From assembly GCA_023055355.1 (NCBI GenBank), contig JALJCS010000009.1, positions 25,321,001-25,385,000 on the forward strand: a DNA stretch of 64,000 nt. The letters are read 5' to 3'. Source of the DNA: Agelaius tricolor (Eukaryota > Chordata > Aves > Passeriformes > Icteridae). The position numbers and the translations under genes were made by a program. Positions 1 through 12,310 of the stretch are shown in pieces (within the stretch, counting starts at the first letter, position 1; every line of letters starts with the position of its first letter). The notes below the pieces were generated by a model. That model saw only the letters and a list, made by a program, of their open reading frames with translations. It made no database searches and was not told the DNA's origin.

Positions 1-924
1 ATAAGCTGCTGCTGACAGGGCTTCCATTTTGATTTTAACCAAATGAAAATGAATACTTTTTAATAGAGAATTTTCTTGACCGGGTTAATGACCTGCTCCT
101 TGTTGTCTGCTCTCAGCACCAAACTGTCACCCATTAATCCCTTCAGCTCTGTCCCATCCTCATCACCAGTGTGACCAATGTCATCAGATGTCTGTTGTGA
201 GGGCCTGTTTTGGAATCAGTCACTGTTCAGGCAGGCCAAGTGCCTGCAGCTCCTGTTATGTCAGGCTTTCAAAGTACCATTTCCATCCCCCAAAATTTCT
301 AATCAGTGCAAGGCACCAAGCAGTGCAAGTCACTTCAGAAAAATACATTTTTGGTGATTCATCCATGTTTGCACAGAGATCCTTGGACAGTGCTAGCAAG
401 AAAATACAGATGTGGCTCTCCACTCTATGAAGTCATTTTTTTGCCTATTCCATCTGGCTTTTTGTGTCAAACACATATATAGTGAGTGTGACAGTGATAG
501 TCATGAGGAAAAGGATTTCCTCATTAAGGGGTGGAAAGCAGAAAGGAGGCAGGATCCAGTATGCCTGTGAATTTTCAGAGCCATCAAGTCCACTTGGGAT
601 GGAGGAACAGCATGTTTGAGTTTGTCAGAGCAGGGCTGTCGCAGGGATCAGAGGCTATCCTTGGTGGCCTGTCACTGGTGAGTGATTACTGCTTTCTCTC
701 ACCTGTGTCCCAAACTTCATCTCTCATGGCTGATGCTTTCCCCTCTCTATATTCCCTTCACACGCCAGCACTCAGCCAGCAAGCAGAGAGGCAGAGAGTG
801 AGCGCAAGAGCTGGCAGGGAGTCAATATATTTCAGTGTTTTATTACTACAGAGCTGAAGTAGCATTTAGTTGGTTAGGCTCTGCACAGAGTGAGCAGTCT
901 AAGTGACTCAGATATCGGGGCCAA

Positions 925-985
925 CAATTAAAGGCACAACAAAAAATCCATGGATTAATTAGCAGGTCAATGGTGGTTGAGTAGT
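925..985. promoter_or_regulatory. Homeodomain-site-like patch (candidate enhancer piece)
   Basis: The patch contains AATTAAAGG and ATGGATTAATTAGC, which resemble paired homeodomain binding sites. This is only a composition and motif argument. Conservation cannot be judged from one genome. Confidence 0.15.
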
Positions 986-1492
986 TATTGCTAAATTACA
1001 AGGTTTGCATGTAAGAGACAGGATTGATCACTGGTGTCTGCCGGCTCCTCTGGCTGTGTGTTAGAGATGTGGGTCAGGGGGAGGTGGGTTCCCACTGATG
1101 GGGTGACAGTGAAAGGGGTCAGGAAAGGTAGGGGAGGGGACTGCCGAAGGTTTATCACTCCCCTACCACAAGGATGCACATTGTGGGGGTTTAACAGAAG
1201 TTCAAAATTAATTGATACCATCTGCCAGGCAGCTGTGCTCTTGCTGCAGCTCTGTGAGGCCTTGAGGGGCTGGCAAGGGAATGGGAGAGGGGGAGGACCC
1301 AGGGAATGGAATAAATGACATCTTGAGCATCCATTGAGGTGTCCCTTCTCAGCACCAGGGAAAAGGGTCTGTCTGGAGTGGTATCATGTCCAACGACAGA
1401 GTTATGAACAAAGGATGGAAGGGCATTGAGACACGCACACACTCCCTACTCTGTCATGATATACCGTAACATTTTGTAGAAAAAGGTATATA

Positions 1493-1532
1493 TACACATA
1501 TATATGTGTACAAACCACCGTTTCCACGGTGG
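1493..1532. repeat. 18-bp perfect palindrome followed by 7-bp hairpin
   Basis: Positions 1493-1510 read the same on both strands (TACACATATATATGTGTA). A few bases on, 1515-1521 (CCACCGT) pairs exactly with 1526-1532 (ACGGTGG) around a four-base loop. Seen directly. The AT-rich palindrome probably comes from a decayed TA/CA microsatellite. Confidence 0.9.
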
Positions 1533-1994
1533 AACACAAGGGACTTGTAGACAGAGAAATGCAAGCCGTTTCTTTCCAGCAAGGAGCATCCTGGGAAACA
1601 ATCTTTTCTTTTTTGGGGTGCGGGAAGTTTTGGGAAAGAGACACAAAGTGTGTCTTTCCTGGTGTAGGACTGAAGGGAAAATACTATTTGCCCACTGCCG
1701 CTATAATTAGTAGCTCTGCAGTGATGACAGCTGGATTAGAAAGAAAAAAACTTATCCCTGAGGTCTCCCACATAAATGCAAAGCAGGCAGTGACAGGGGG
1801 AAGAAAGAGAAAAGGAGAGGGATGTGGCCTGATGGATACAGTACTGGGGGACTCCGCTCTCCCTGTGTTGGAAGCTCACCAGATTGCACTAATGTGCATA
1901 ATAATCAAGCTGTCAGAGCCCCCGCTCCAGCTCTGCTTGGAGGCAGGCAGCGCTGAGAACATTTTATCTCATTTCCGAATGACTTTTTATGCCC

Positions 1995-2080
1995 AGTAAA
2001 ATGCTGTTTTCATATCAATTAATAATTCAGCTAATAACACAATTAAGAAATCCGCCTTTCGCTGGGAGCCATTTGGAGGG
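1995..2080. promoter_or_regulatory. AT-rich, ATTA-motif cluster (candidate conserved element)
   Basis: Several ATTA/TAAT cores occur within about 60 bases (CAATTAATAATTCAGCTAAT, then CAATTAAG), followed abruptly by CG-containing sequence. Vertebrate developmental enhancers often look like this. No function can be shown from the sequence alone. Confidence 0.2.
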
Positions 2081-2247
2081 GACGGCAGAGGAGGGGCAGA
2101 CACGGCACTAGGGAGGCTTCAGGCTGATGCTGCTCTGGGCTTGCGGGTCGCTGTTCCTGTGTGGAGATACCCAGTAATTAAATGTGCACGTCAGGGAAGC
2201 CAAGAGTTACAGGTCCCGTGTCTCTCCATGTGACAGAGGCATGATGT

Positions 2248-2340
2248 AGCTGCTGGCAAATCACTTAAAAGCTCTTTGAGCTTAAGTTTTCCTCAGAAAA
2301 GTAAGGCTTGTGCTACTTTCGTCATGTTCTGCAAAGGCAC
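2248..2340 (+). repeat. MIR-like CORE-SINE relic
   Basis: The order of words matches the middle and 3' part of the MIR consensus as I recall it: GGCAAATCACTTAAAAGCTC, TTTGAGC, then AAGTTTTCCTC, a run like the 'ctgtaaaatgggg' segment, and GCTACTTTCGTCATGTTCTG in place of the 'tacctcatagggtt' segment. MIR is a tRNA-derived, non-autonomous SINE active before the split of mammals and reptiles, so this is a fossil with no expected activity. Divergence is high and the tRNA-related 5' head is not visible. Confidence 0.55.
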
Positions 2341-4830
2341 GTATCACTAAATGTTACAGTGCTGCTGTCACACAGACCAGGTCTTACTTATGCAACGATA
2401 TGTGCCATGCCAGGGCTTTGCAGAAACAAAATACCAAGGCTTACTGGGTCAGCTGGGATTTACTGTCTCCTGCATGCCAGCAGAAATCTCACTGCATTCA
2501 GAACCAGCTATTTTTATCCCGATTATGAGAGTCCAAGGATAAGGCCTACTCTGTAGATCATATATTGGTTGAGAGTATGATTATGATTAATTTGAAAGTG
2601 ATACAATTATACAGGTGCAAATCTCACTATGAGCAAAGTAATCTCTTTGCAAATGTGCCATGAATGTATATTAATCTATTTTTCCTTTCCCCATACTGTG
2701 CGAGCCTGGCTGCATCTCCTCTAGGGAATTCTGTAATAGCAGCTATATTCCATTACAGTTCCAATAATGCAGCCCATGGTGGTGGGTGAAGCTTGTGTGG
2801 GATGTTTAAGCACCACTCTGTGCTATCCTGGACTGGTAGAACCAAGCAGGGGAAAATGTGACACACAGTTTTGGAACATGGAAATGCTGATTTGGCTTTG
2901 TTGGTGAAAGGAAGCTCTTACTTCCTCAGGACCTGACCCTCGGTATGGTCAGTTTTCCCTCATCTCTGGAAATCTGAGTTACCTCTCAGAGGCAAGTTAA
3001 CTCTTGAGAATAAATAAATATATAATCTTTCTTTAGTTATTTATTCCTTGCAAAGATTTTGTCCTCATTGACTGATTGCTGGTCCTGGCTATAGACCTAT
3101 AAATCAGTGTTCAAGAATGTGACACATCCTTGCTGCACTCTGACTGTTCATGAAACTGCTATGAAACATAATAATGCTTCAGGCCTGTATAACTTCCTCT
3201 CATCTTGCCTAAGAGCCCTCCATTATGTCTTCCCTCTGGCTTTTTCAAGTGATAGATCTTTGCAGGACACATTAGGTTTTTGTCCTTGTGTTCCACACAA
3301 AGATGCTTTGTTTTCAGGAAAATCTTGAAATGCAGGGACCACACTGACCTCAATATCATCTCTTCCCTCCTTCCATCCCATGGCAGAGCCTCCTTTGCCT
3401 ACTTTTAAACCAAGACTACCAAGGCTTTCATTTCAGCTGTAGTTAAGATAGTACATGAGAGAACTACAAGGCAGAGTGACTCAATCCATCCTTCCCTTAA
3501 CAACATATTTTCTTGCTGCAGTTTCTTTTGGTAGACTTCAAGACCTGCACCCTGCTGTTCACAGTCAGAATAATTTGTGCCCATCCGTGTGGTTAATGTT
3601 GTTATGGAGCTTCTTTCTCTCCTTCTCCTTTTCTCTGCTATTTTTTTTTTAATAGAACAAGATGTTGATGAAAACACCTGCTCAGTTTTGCTTTTCTTAA
3701 TGAATAATCTGTATAAAATTAAATGGCACCATGGACCAATTACAGCAGGGAAGAGAGAGAATGGTCATGCTAAGAGAGCTGTCATAGATCACTCCTGTTT
3801 CTTAATATGTCAGGAATCTCCTAACAAGATGCCAGGATGTGGGAATCACCTGGGCAATAAAGATAAGCAACATCTGTATGTTTCAGGGACATCCACTAAC
3901 CATATTTTCTCTCTCTTTTTGTCTTCTAGGTAAGTGAAGCTTTGATTTTCCTGTGCATAGAGTACCACTTGACTGGGGCATGATGGACTAGAAGGTGATG
4001 TGTTCCTTGGCTCAAAGGCCACAGTGAAGGGTTTACAGCCTCAGGTGTTCATGGCTCTCCTGTTTGTTCGTAAGTCTTAGCTAGAAAAAATGTTGGAAAA
4101 AGAGATGTCTTGTGACTGTGTGATCCAGTGATGGGGATGGTTAAGCTGCATTGCTTTATACCTCATCAGTAAGTCATTGCCTGTGTTGGGGTGCTTACAG
4201 CATAGATATGTACATGGGTTGTCCTGGCCTGTGCTAATGGAATGTCATCTGCAGGCAAAAGTGTATCTAGTCTTTATTTGTCACCATTCCTCTCCCCCAG
4301 GCTGGTTTATAATGAGATCATTGAGCATTACCCATGCATTCTCTCTTTAGCATGGGTGCCAGAAGGGTGTGCTGGTCTTGGAGCAGGCACTTGTGCAATT
4401 CCTGTCTTGTGGCAGCTGTTGTGCCCATGTACAGCTGCAGTGCAAGTTGTGTGGGAACAGCAGGCTGTAGCAAGTGTGCCTGCCAGGCTGATTCCCCTTT
4501 CAGACACCATGTTCTTGTGGTGCATGACCTGAGCCTGACAAAGTGCTTCTGAAAATAGATTTTTATCACTCTTGTTTCCACTTGGCACTGAAGTCCTGAT
4601 GACAACATTTGAAATCAAGATTTATATCTGTCTGGACTTAGCATACAGCAAGCTGCAGTTCATTCTTTGGCTTTTCAAATTCCTTACAGCTGCCTCTATG
4701 CCATGTACCTTGTTACATCCTGAGCCCTACAGCTCTTCAGGGAATAGCTTTGGGCTTGTGCATTTGGCTTCCAGGATCGTACAAATAGTGTATGATTCAG
4801 GGTTGCTCCTCCTGTTTTTAAGCCCACAGA

Positions 4831-4854
4831 CATTATGTGGTAGACCACATAATG
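4831..4854. repeat. Perfect inverted repeat, 11-bp arms
   Basis: CATTATGTGGT at 4831-4841 is the exact reverse complement of ACCACATAATG at 4844-4854, with a two-base spacer (AG). Arms this long with so short a spacer are unlikely at any one place by chance, but one or two are expected in 64 kb of AT-rich DNA. Confidence 0.95.
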
Positions 4855-7800
4855 CTGGTGTGGGAGACCAGCAAATAACATGTTTGGAAATCCAAGTGTG
4901 AGTGAACTGCAGACTTTTGTGTATATGTATAAATTCTAGTCATACAAAAACATCAAACAGACTTCATATATTAGTTTAATTCTTTTAACTTTTCACAGTA
5001 GGAGACAGTATTAAATAACTGATTTTAACTTATATCATTTGTACAGGGTGTGTATGTGCTTCTTCTTACAATTGCACTGTTGTGCTCCTGTTTGTTTAGA
5101 GAAGCTTTCCAGATTATCTGCTATTTTACTGGGTTTAGCTAGCAAAATATGAACTGCCCTTTGTACTGGTTATGTCCAAAAGTGGAGGTTTATGGTAATG
5201 TGGCATTTCCCAAGCATGGTCATCATTACTTAGAATTCCTGCTGGGATATTCCTGCTGTCTCTGCAGAGGAATTCTGTTGGATGACTGAAGTTCTGTTTC
5301 AAAACAAGGAAATGAATGAGAAAACATTTTTCTGAGCAGACCAGATAGAATAATAAGGGTTTGAGAAGGTATGTGGGGGCTGAGTTTGAGATACAGGCTT
5401 GAACCCCTCAACTAAGTCTAGGGGAAAGAGAGTAAGGAACAGAAGAGAAGAACAAATAGAATTTGTGTTTTTGTACTACCCTGATGTTTTCCATCTTGAG
5501 TCCACCATTGAGTTTTTCAGCTTTAGTATGGCTGTTTTGTACTGCAATGTTGGCTCTATTTGCTGTTATCTGGGGCAGATATTACCTGAGAGGCAGATTG
5601 TGAGGCTTGTGCGTTTCCTGTGTCCTGGAGGCATGTGAGTGGAGCAGGCAGTCTTTCTGTAACACCTGTGTTACTGGCTTGTGCATGCCAACCTTTGGGC
5701 TTTTCTCTGTATCAAGAATTTTCATCTGGCCATCTTATCTGGAGCAGTCTTCTGTAGGGCTCTTTGTGTCTTTGGCTTGTCCCTTTGGATGGAGTTTGCT
5801 GCAAAGAATATTATTGCTGGTATAAAGCTGACATTTCCCTCTGATGAGCTTCAGGATGTACATCACACGAACAAACGGGAAAACTGAAAAGCAGATAGTG
5901 TAGTATATTAGCTGAACTCAATAAGGTTTTCACCACAGAAGCTGACAGACCAAAAACCAGAATCCCCACCTCCCTTGACACTTTAATGTATTCAGATCCC
6001 TGTTGCACATTGTAGCCATGACAGACGATTCCGTAGCAGAGACACCTTGTGCAGTGACATCTCACAAAGCTGTGTAATTAGTTCAGAAGCTACAGAGCCA
6101 GAGAGGATCATCTTGTGTCCATGTTCAGATGCAGAGTTCAGCAAAGAAATGCTTTTGGATTTGTTGTAGCCAAGTCTTATTGCATAACCAATGCCTCAAC
6201 ATCACAGCTGGGGATAGCAATTTCTGCTTTCCCTCTGGTCTAAAGCAAAACAGGAATCTCAGCTGGAAGAGCCACAACAGGGTGTAACAGACTCTTGACA
6301 CATCGGACCCAGGAACCCAGATCTTTCCTCTGCATCTTTTTCCATAGTCCAGTGTGCATTTTCTCAGGAAGATGAGCAGCCCAGCCCACACTTTTCTGTC
6401 CTCTCAGCTGTACCCACATGTCTCTATGCAGGTCTGTGCTGCTGAGCACATCCAAAGCCTCTCTGTAGCAAGTCCCCCTCAGTGCTCTCTTTCGCTTTGT
6501 TACTCTTCAGCCTGATCAGTTCTCTTCTCTGATTCAAAGCACAGTCTCACAAAGTTCTGCTGTCACATCCTAGATGTACACATAGGGACAAGAGTAGGTG
6601 AAGGGAGGAGCAGGCTGTGATTGGTTGAGCATGTGTTACATCAGAGACAACTTTATTTACTGTTTATTTTTTTCATATCCCTTATTTTCTCCTTCATAGA
6701 TCCTGCTGTCCTTTGATATAATAGTATCCTTAGTCCAAAAAGCCTCAAGGTTTTAAAAACCATAAATAGATGTGGGATTCCGTTTATTTAGTAGCTGGTT
6801 GTCCAAAATCTTGGCGATTAGGAATTTATCTGAAAGGCTTTAAATGAGTTCCTCAGCCACATGACCCAAGGAGCTGGCACTTTTTAGAAAACCCTAAAGC
6901 TGTGGTGAAATTAAATAAATCAGTTGAGCTGCCATTTGTTCAAGCAGCATCCTTCTATGGACACTGGGGAGTAAGGAAGAAGTCTTTGCCCGAACAGGAG
7001 TACAAAAGAAATAGTCAAATCATTTATGGCAGTTTCCTTATCGTTATCATTAGAGCTAATGCCATCATCATTTTCCCCAGTGAAAGCAGGGCCTCTGGGG
7101 CCTCTCTGCTTCCTGACAGTGGAGACACCCATGTGCATATTAATATGCAGCTCTGCTTATGCTAATGGCAGCTATTTGTAACATTAATATTTTTTTCCAC
7201 CATAAAGAAATAACAACAATAATAATAATGCTTTGTCTTGAGGATTTGAGCTCTAATGTGCTTTGCAGGAATGCAAGGGGAAGAAAAAAGCCTCTGACCT
7301 ATTTTTTTATATCCTTGAGGGGAAGACCAAATTTGCAGGTGGTGTAGGTGCTGAAATGCTTGCCCTCCTCATAAGCACTGAAAAGGTCAGTGGGGAAACT
7401 GCTCTACCTCGTGTATAAGGTGAGCAGCAACATCATTCACTGTGATTGCTCCAGATTCCTGCTGGAAGGTCCTATTTGGACTGAATCAGCACATGAGCTG
7501 TGCTCCTCATGGTCAGTTCTTTCCCCTGGGCTGCACTGATAAATAACACACTGGTGCTTGTTCTGGGAGATGGAAAAGTGGGGGGAAATCCACTTGTGTC
7601 TGGGTATGTCTCTGTTGAATTTTGAGTGCTCCCTGGGTGGCTTCAAGGCCTCTCTGTCAGACCTTGCAGTTAGCAAGCCCAACAGTATGCCTCTGGGCAT
7701 ACTCTGTGTGCCTGGATGTGATGTGGCATGAGACATGGCCCTAGGAGCAGGTGCCTTCCTTTTGCTCTGAAGAAAAGATGAATGATGAATGGCACAGGTC

Positions 7801-9135
7801 TTGTTCCTACCCTGTCTACCCAACAAACCACCATCCTTGGTTTTGTTCTGATGCCAGCCCCTACTGAAAGAAAATTTCATTTCCAAGTCCTTTTCAGTAT
7901 TAATTACTGCAGTCACTGTAGCCACCATTTACAGCAGCTACCCAGCATCATTCTGCTTCTTGAGATGCTCTGCAAATGCAGATCAGGAAGGTTTTCCTGG
8001 GGTTTTCTCAAAGGACTTGCTGTTTTCTAAGTCCCTCAAGCTTTTGGATTTGGATTGCTGAGTACCTGTTTTATTTCCAAGCTTCAGTGTATTCCCCTGG
8101 CCTCTGCCCAAATGTCCAAACAGGGACCATCAGGTATAGAAGGCAGAGGGATAAACAAAAAGAAAAAAAAATAACAGAAATCTTTTCAGGTTGACTCCTC
8201 AGCTCCAAGATGCCAGCAAACTGTTTGGTGCCATTGGGGGCAGTGGGACAATGCCTGCCTGTTCTGCAGGACAGGTACTGAATAGCGTGTTGTTAACATT
8301 GGTTATTTGATGCAAGTAAATAAGAAAAGTTAAAGGATTTTTCAGGATGAGTGAGTGAGAACCTTTCACAGAGTCTGTAATTGGTTACTCTGGGAGCATA
8401 TGATGATATTTAATAGGCCCCTCAGTGGTAATTTTAGTAGCCTTTCCTAATGCCTGACAAATACTGAACATGGCATACTTTGTTACTTTAATTAAAAACT
8501 CTTTAAGGAAATGTCAGTGGTGTTCCAATAGCCTGAGGTTTATTTGGGAGGAGGGGGGAAACTGTTTCTTATCAGAAGGAAGACAAAGAGATGCCACTTT
8601 TCTGTGTGGAACTTTGACTTGGATGAGGACTTGTCTTTTCTTACATCTTGTTTATTTTGAAGTGCCTGAATTTTGAAGTGTCTCAAGCTCCTCTTTCTTG
8701 TACTGCAGTGGTGTATTCATGCATTAAGTGCTTATAGTGGTATTTAATATTTCTCTTTTTGACTTGAGGGGAGAGAGGGAAGAAGAGATCACACCATCTG
8801 TTGGAACCAAATATTACAACATTTGGTGAGGGAAGAAGAATGCTACAAGGAAGAAAAAGCCTTAAAATTACTTCCCTTTCAAAGATGATATTCAGAGATG
8901 TCCCTTCTCAATATCAGTTGTCTTGCTGCCCCAAAACATGAGACTGTCTTACAAATTACCATGTACCTTAGAAACAATCAGCACTATCTTCCCCATCTGT
9001 TCCCCACAGGAAGAGTTTCCAGATACCTGTCCTTATTGTTACCTGCCTCTGTGTTCAAGACATTTGGGTCAAGGCAAAAGTTACAATTTCATGCTTTTCA
9101 TTATAACCCCTCCAGGGGTTAATAACATTATTTTT

Positions 9136-9177
9136 AAAAACAAACAAATAAACAAAACAAACAAATAAACAAAAAAG
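9136..9177 (+). repeat. (CAAA/CAAATAAA)n simple repeat
   Basis: An interrupted run of CAAA and TAAA units about 42 bases long. Such runs often mark the A-rich tail of an old retroelement or arise from poly(A). No element body is recognised upstream, so I call it a simple repeat. Confidence 0.85.
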
Positions 9178-12100
9178 TCAACAAAAAATCCCCACCTGAC
9201 ATCTTCTTGAAGCCTCATGGGATATGAATATGAAGATTTAAGCAGGTATCACAAAATGAATGACTTTTAGCTGAATCATGTGATTTAGAAATACTTTCAA
9301 AACAACCAAATTATAGCTGAACATAAAATTATACCATTTTTAAAGTACCCTTGTGCAAATAATGTTAAGTTTAAAAATGCCAATAACTATTTTACTCTGA
9401 TGTTTTTTGTACTTGTGTACAAAAAACTGCCCCTATGGCATGAAAACCTGAGAAGACCTTGCAGGAGATGGAAGATGGGTTTAACTGTTTAAATTCCTAG
9501 CCCTGTAATTTGGAAACTATAACACTGGGCCCATTGAACCTTCACTGTTCTTAAGAAGGAAGCAACTTGACCTTTGTAGTGCAGTCAAATCCTGAAAATA
9601 AACAAGAAACTTAAGTGGAGAAGAATTAACAGAGGTGTTGGGCAGTCTTTCAGGAACAGTTAGCTGAAGGAGCCATTGGCAGCAGAGGAAGCAAGTGTTT
9701 CATAGGATACTTTTGCCAAAGAAGAAGGCTTCAGCTTTCCTTTTAGGAAATGGCCCTGCAGCAAATTCTACTGTTTAGCATCCTTTTTGTAAATTTATTA
9801 TTGCTGCATTGGCTCTAGAAGAGTTGGTCCCATTTAAAACCCAATGATGTAGTAAGTGTAGAGTCTTCTCCCAAGGTTCTCAATTGGATACTTCCCCTTT
9901 AGAGAAAGGTCAGTTATGGTTGTACTAGAAACACACTGAGAATGATTTGAGGGTTGTTTAAATTGTCCTCTGAGGTGTATTGATCTTAATGGAAGGAAAA
10001 TGTGTCCTCTTGTGGCAAGGAAGATAGGGCTGAATCTGCTATATGAGGGCAGCTCTGTGGCCAGATTTGGTTAGCAAAATCTCTTGGTTTTGCTGCACAG
10101 CTCTGTCTTGAATAGATGGAGATGTTACGTCCATTTGTGTGTTTTCTATGCCTGCATTGGCAGGATTTTCTAAATACCTGTGGAGAGGCACAAGGTATTT
10201 GTCAAGTGCAATGACATAAAAGAGATGTCATGGGAAATTATAGCACTGGCAGTTCAGCTCTAAGGAGGGCAGTAAGTCTTCATGGATTCTCTGGTACCTG
10301 TGAGTAACACACAGAGGATTTGTTCTCTAGGCTACTGGGTGCCTTCAGGATGCAAAGAAAAATGGTACTAAAGGGAATATCTGGGTTCACTGGGGAAAAA
10401 CCACGATTGACTGTGCAGAACATACTTAAAACTCACTGGCAGTACAGCATTTTTGTGAGCTGTGCCAGAAGATGGTGCAGGGAGAAATAGGAGGAAAATG
10501 CATGTAAGAAGGGGCAGTACAGTTGCAGGGGCACCAGTGGCAAAGAGAAAGTGCAAGTTTAGGAGAGAGATTATTCCTTTGTGTGTATTCATCCTTGTGA
10601 ATCCTCCTCCTATTCATTAACCAGCAAGGAATATCCTCATACTGTTTATTTGTTCCCTAAGTTTTACAGGGCCTGAGTTGGATGAAGCACTTGCCCTTAT
10701 TTGCAGTCTAAGCCCTTGCATCATAACAATGTAATCATCACAGTCATAAAGACAAAGTCATTCATGGCAACTGATATGGCTTATCACACATGACACGTTT
10801 GTAGGTGTTTATGAGCTCAAGTTGCATCCTTTCTCAAGGGGCCCAAAAGAAGTTTCTCTCCCCAGTACCTTTTCCCCATTGGCTTCTCCTTGGCAGTGAG
10901 CACAGGGTACAAAGCTCAATTGAGACTGTTTTATTTGTGCACCAGAGACAGCTGGGATAGGTGATTTTCCCAGTGTAGATCTCCTGGTTCAAAGGAATTC
11001 TGGCTTTAGCTCTCTATCTCTCCACTGTGCACATCAGCTCTGCAAGTGTCTGTTGCCCCCTCGTGACATGAACTCCCAGACTGGAGCTCATTTGACTCTA
11101 AGGTTAATTTTCTTTAGCCACTGGCAGGCTGATTTAAGTGTCAGCTCATTATGATGGCATTCTAATTAGACCCCATGATAGCCTTTGACCCTGGGAAATG
11201 ACTTGGGAGAGAAGAAGCAAATAGGGTGATAAGCTTAGATACTGGCACACAGGAGGAAATATATCCTGCCTGACGTTTGTGGGTGTCAACTTCAGTGTTA
11301 TCAGATTGTCCTCTGGGAAGGACTGGTTATTAGTATTTATCTCCCTCAGACAAATTCAGCTGCACTGATTTCTCTTGCTTCAAAGGGAGTTGCACCTTCT
11401 TCTTGCCAGGAATGGATTTAGTCCTTTGCCTTCATTTTCAAGGTGTATTTTATGTAGTTTCAGAAAAGCTGATCATGTCTCTTTCTGGGTGGAAGAGCAA
11501 GTCTTCACTGGGACATGTGAATATTTTCCATGCCCATCTGGGAATAGGAGGTGATTCTTTTTTCCCCCCAGGGTATAGAAATATGAGGAAAAAAAAAAGA
11601 AAAAAGGCATAATTAGTACTTTAATAGTATATATGGATCTGCATCTACATCCTAGAAAGTTGATTTTTTTCCTTTGTTCCCATGTGACATAGCCTTTGGA
11701 AAAGAAAGTGGGGTAGTCATCCTGATCTAAACATACGAGAACTCCTGCACAGCACCAGCAATATCTGTAGCAGATCCTCTCAACAAAGCTTTTGGGAAAA
11801 TGTACAGTTACAACAAATCCTGGCTAGGAATGCTGTCTGCCTTCTGCAGACAGGTTTTCCTTGTGCACCTTGAATCATGCCATTTCCTGCACACCTCATC
11901 AGGAACTCCAAGCATTCTATGTCTCAACATCTTTCCCTCTCCTGTCCTTTGATAGCTTTTATTTGCATTTTCCTCATATCCCTCAAAGATGGAGAAGTAG
12001 TGGGTCTGCAACGATGGAGTAAAGAAGCTTAGAGGACTTGATCCTCTGGAACTGAAAGCAGTAGCAAAGTGGTGTCCCTTTCCTGTCCTCACCATACCTA

Positions 12101-12205
12101 TTGCATCTGAGGATGTCCTTTGGTATTCTCAGTCTGTGGCTGGAACCTTGGCAGACTGATCTATGAAACCTCATGGTTTATTGTTGAGTAGGAGGTTTGT
12201 CCTGC

Positions 12206-12310
12206 ATGGAACAGGTGGGGAAACAAGGCAGAGAGTAGAGGTTTATGCAAAGCATCATAGCAAGTCAATGCCAGAGTGTACTAGAACTCAGCTGTCTGCA
12301 GTTGTGCTTG
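12206..12310 (-). repeat. MIR-like CORE-SINE relic, minus orientation
   Basis: On the plus strand the sequence follows the reverse-complement MIR pattern: GAACAGGTGGGGAAACAAGG, CAGAGAGTAGAGGTT, then AGCATCATAGCAAGTCAATG, CCAGAGTGTACTAGAACTCA and GCTGTCTG. This corresponds to the consensus segments 'cagatgaggaaactgaggcacagagaggtt', 'aaggtcacacagctagtaagtggcagagc' and 'gattcgaacccaggtctg'. The element is inactive and far diverged, as expected for an insertion that predates birds. It is the clearest of the MIR-like copies here. Confidence 0.72.

Larger units (their letters stand above)
1..2245. other. Unique non-coding sequence, no gene seen
   Basis: No frame reads as a recognisable protein and no repeat family is recognised. 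The stretch holds a homeodomain-type AT-rich patch near 925-985, an 18-bp palindrome and a small hairpin near 1.5 kb, G-rich runs near 1075-1140, and an AT-rich patch near 1995-2080. The open frames here (up to 156 codons at 1529-1999) have no recognisable domain and look like chance. Confidence 0.6.
2345..12205. other. Unique non-coding sequence with scattered simple repeats
   Basis: About 9.9 kb with no gene recognised. It contains the 11-bp-arm palindrome at 4831-4854, a short AAT run at about 7212-7230, a CAAA-rich tract at 9136-9177 and many short A- or T-rich runs. The longest open frame (minus strand, 7437-7928, 163 codons) is Lys/Ser/His-rich with no recognisable domain, and I treat it as chance. 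The rest shows nothing I can assign. Confidence 0.6.

Noticed and set aside
640..690. SQGSEAILGGLSL in a plus-strand frame, reminiscent of the RT motif PQGSVLGPLL
   Set aside because: Spacing inside the motif is wrong and no other RT motif lies near it. Coincidence is more likely.
7437..7928. 163-codon minus-strand open frame
   Set aside because: No domain, signal peptide or family resemblance; judged a chance frame.
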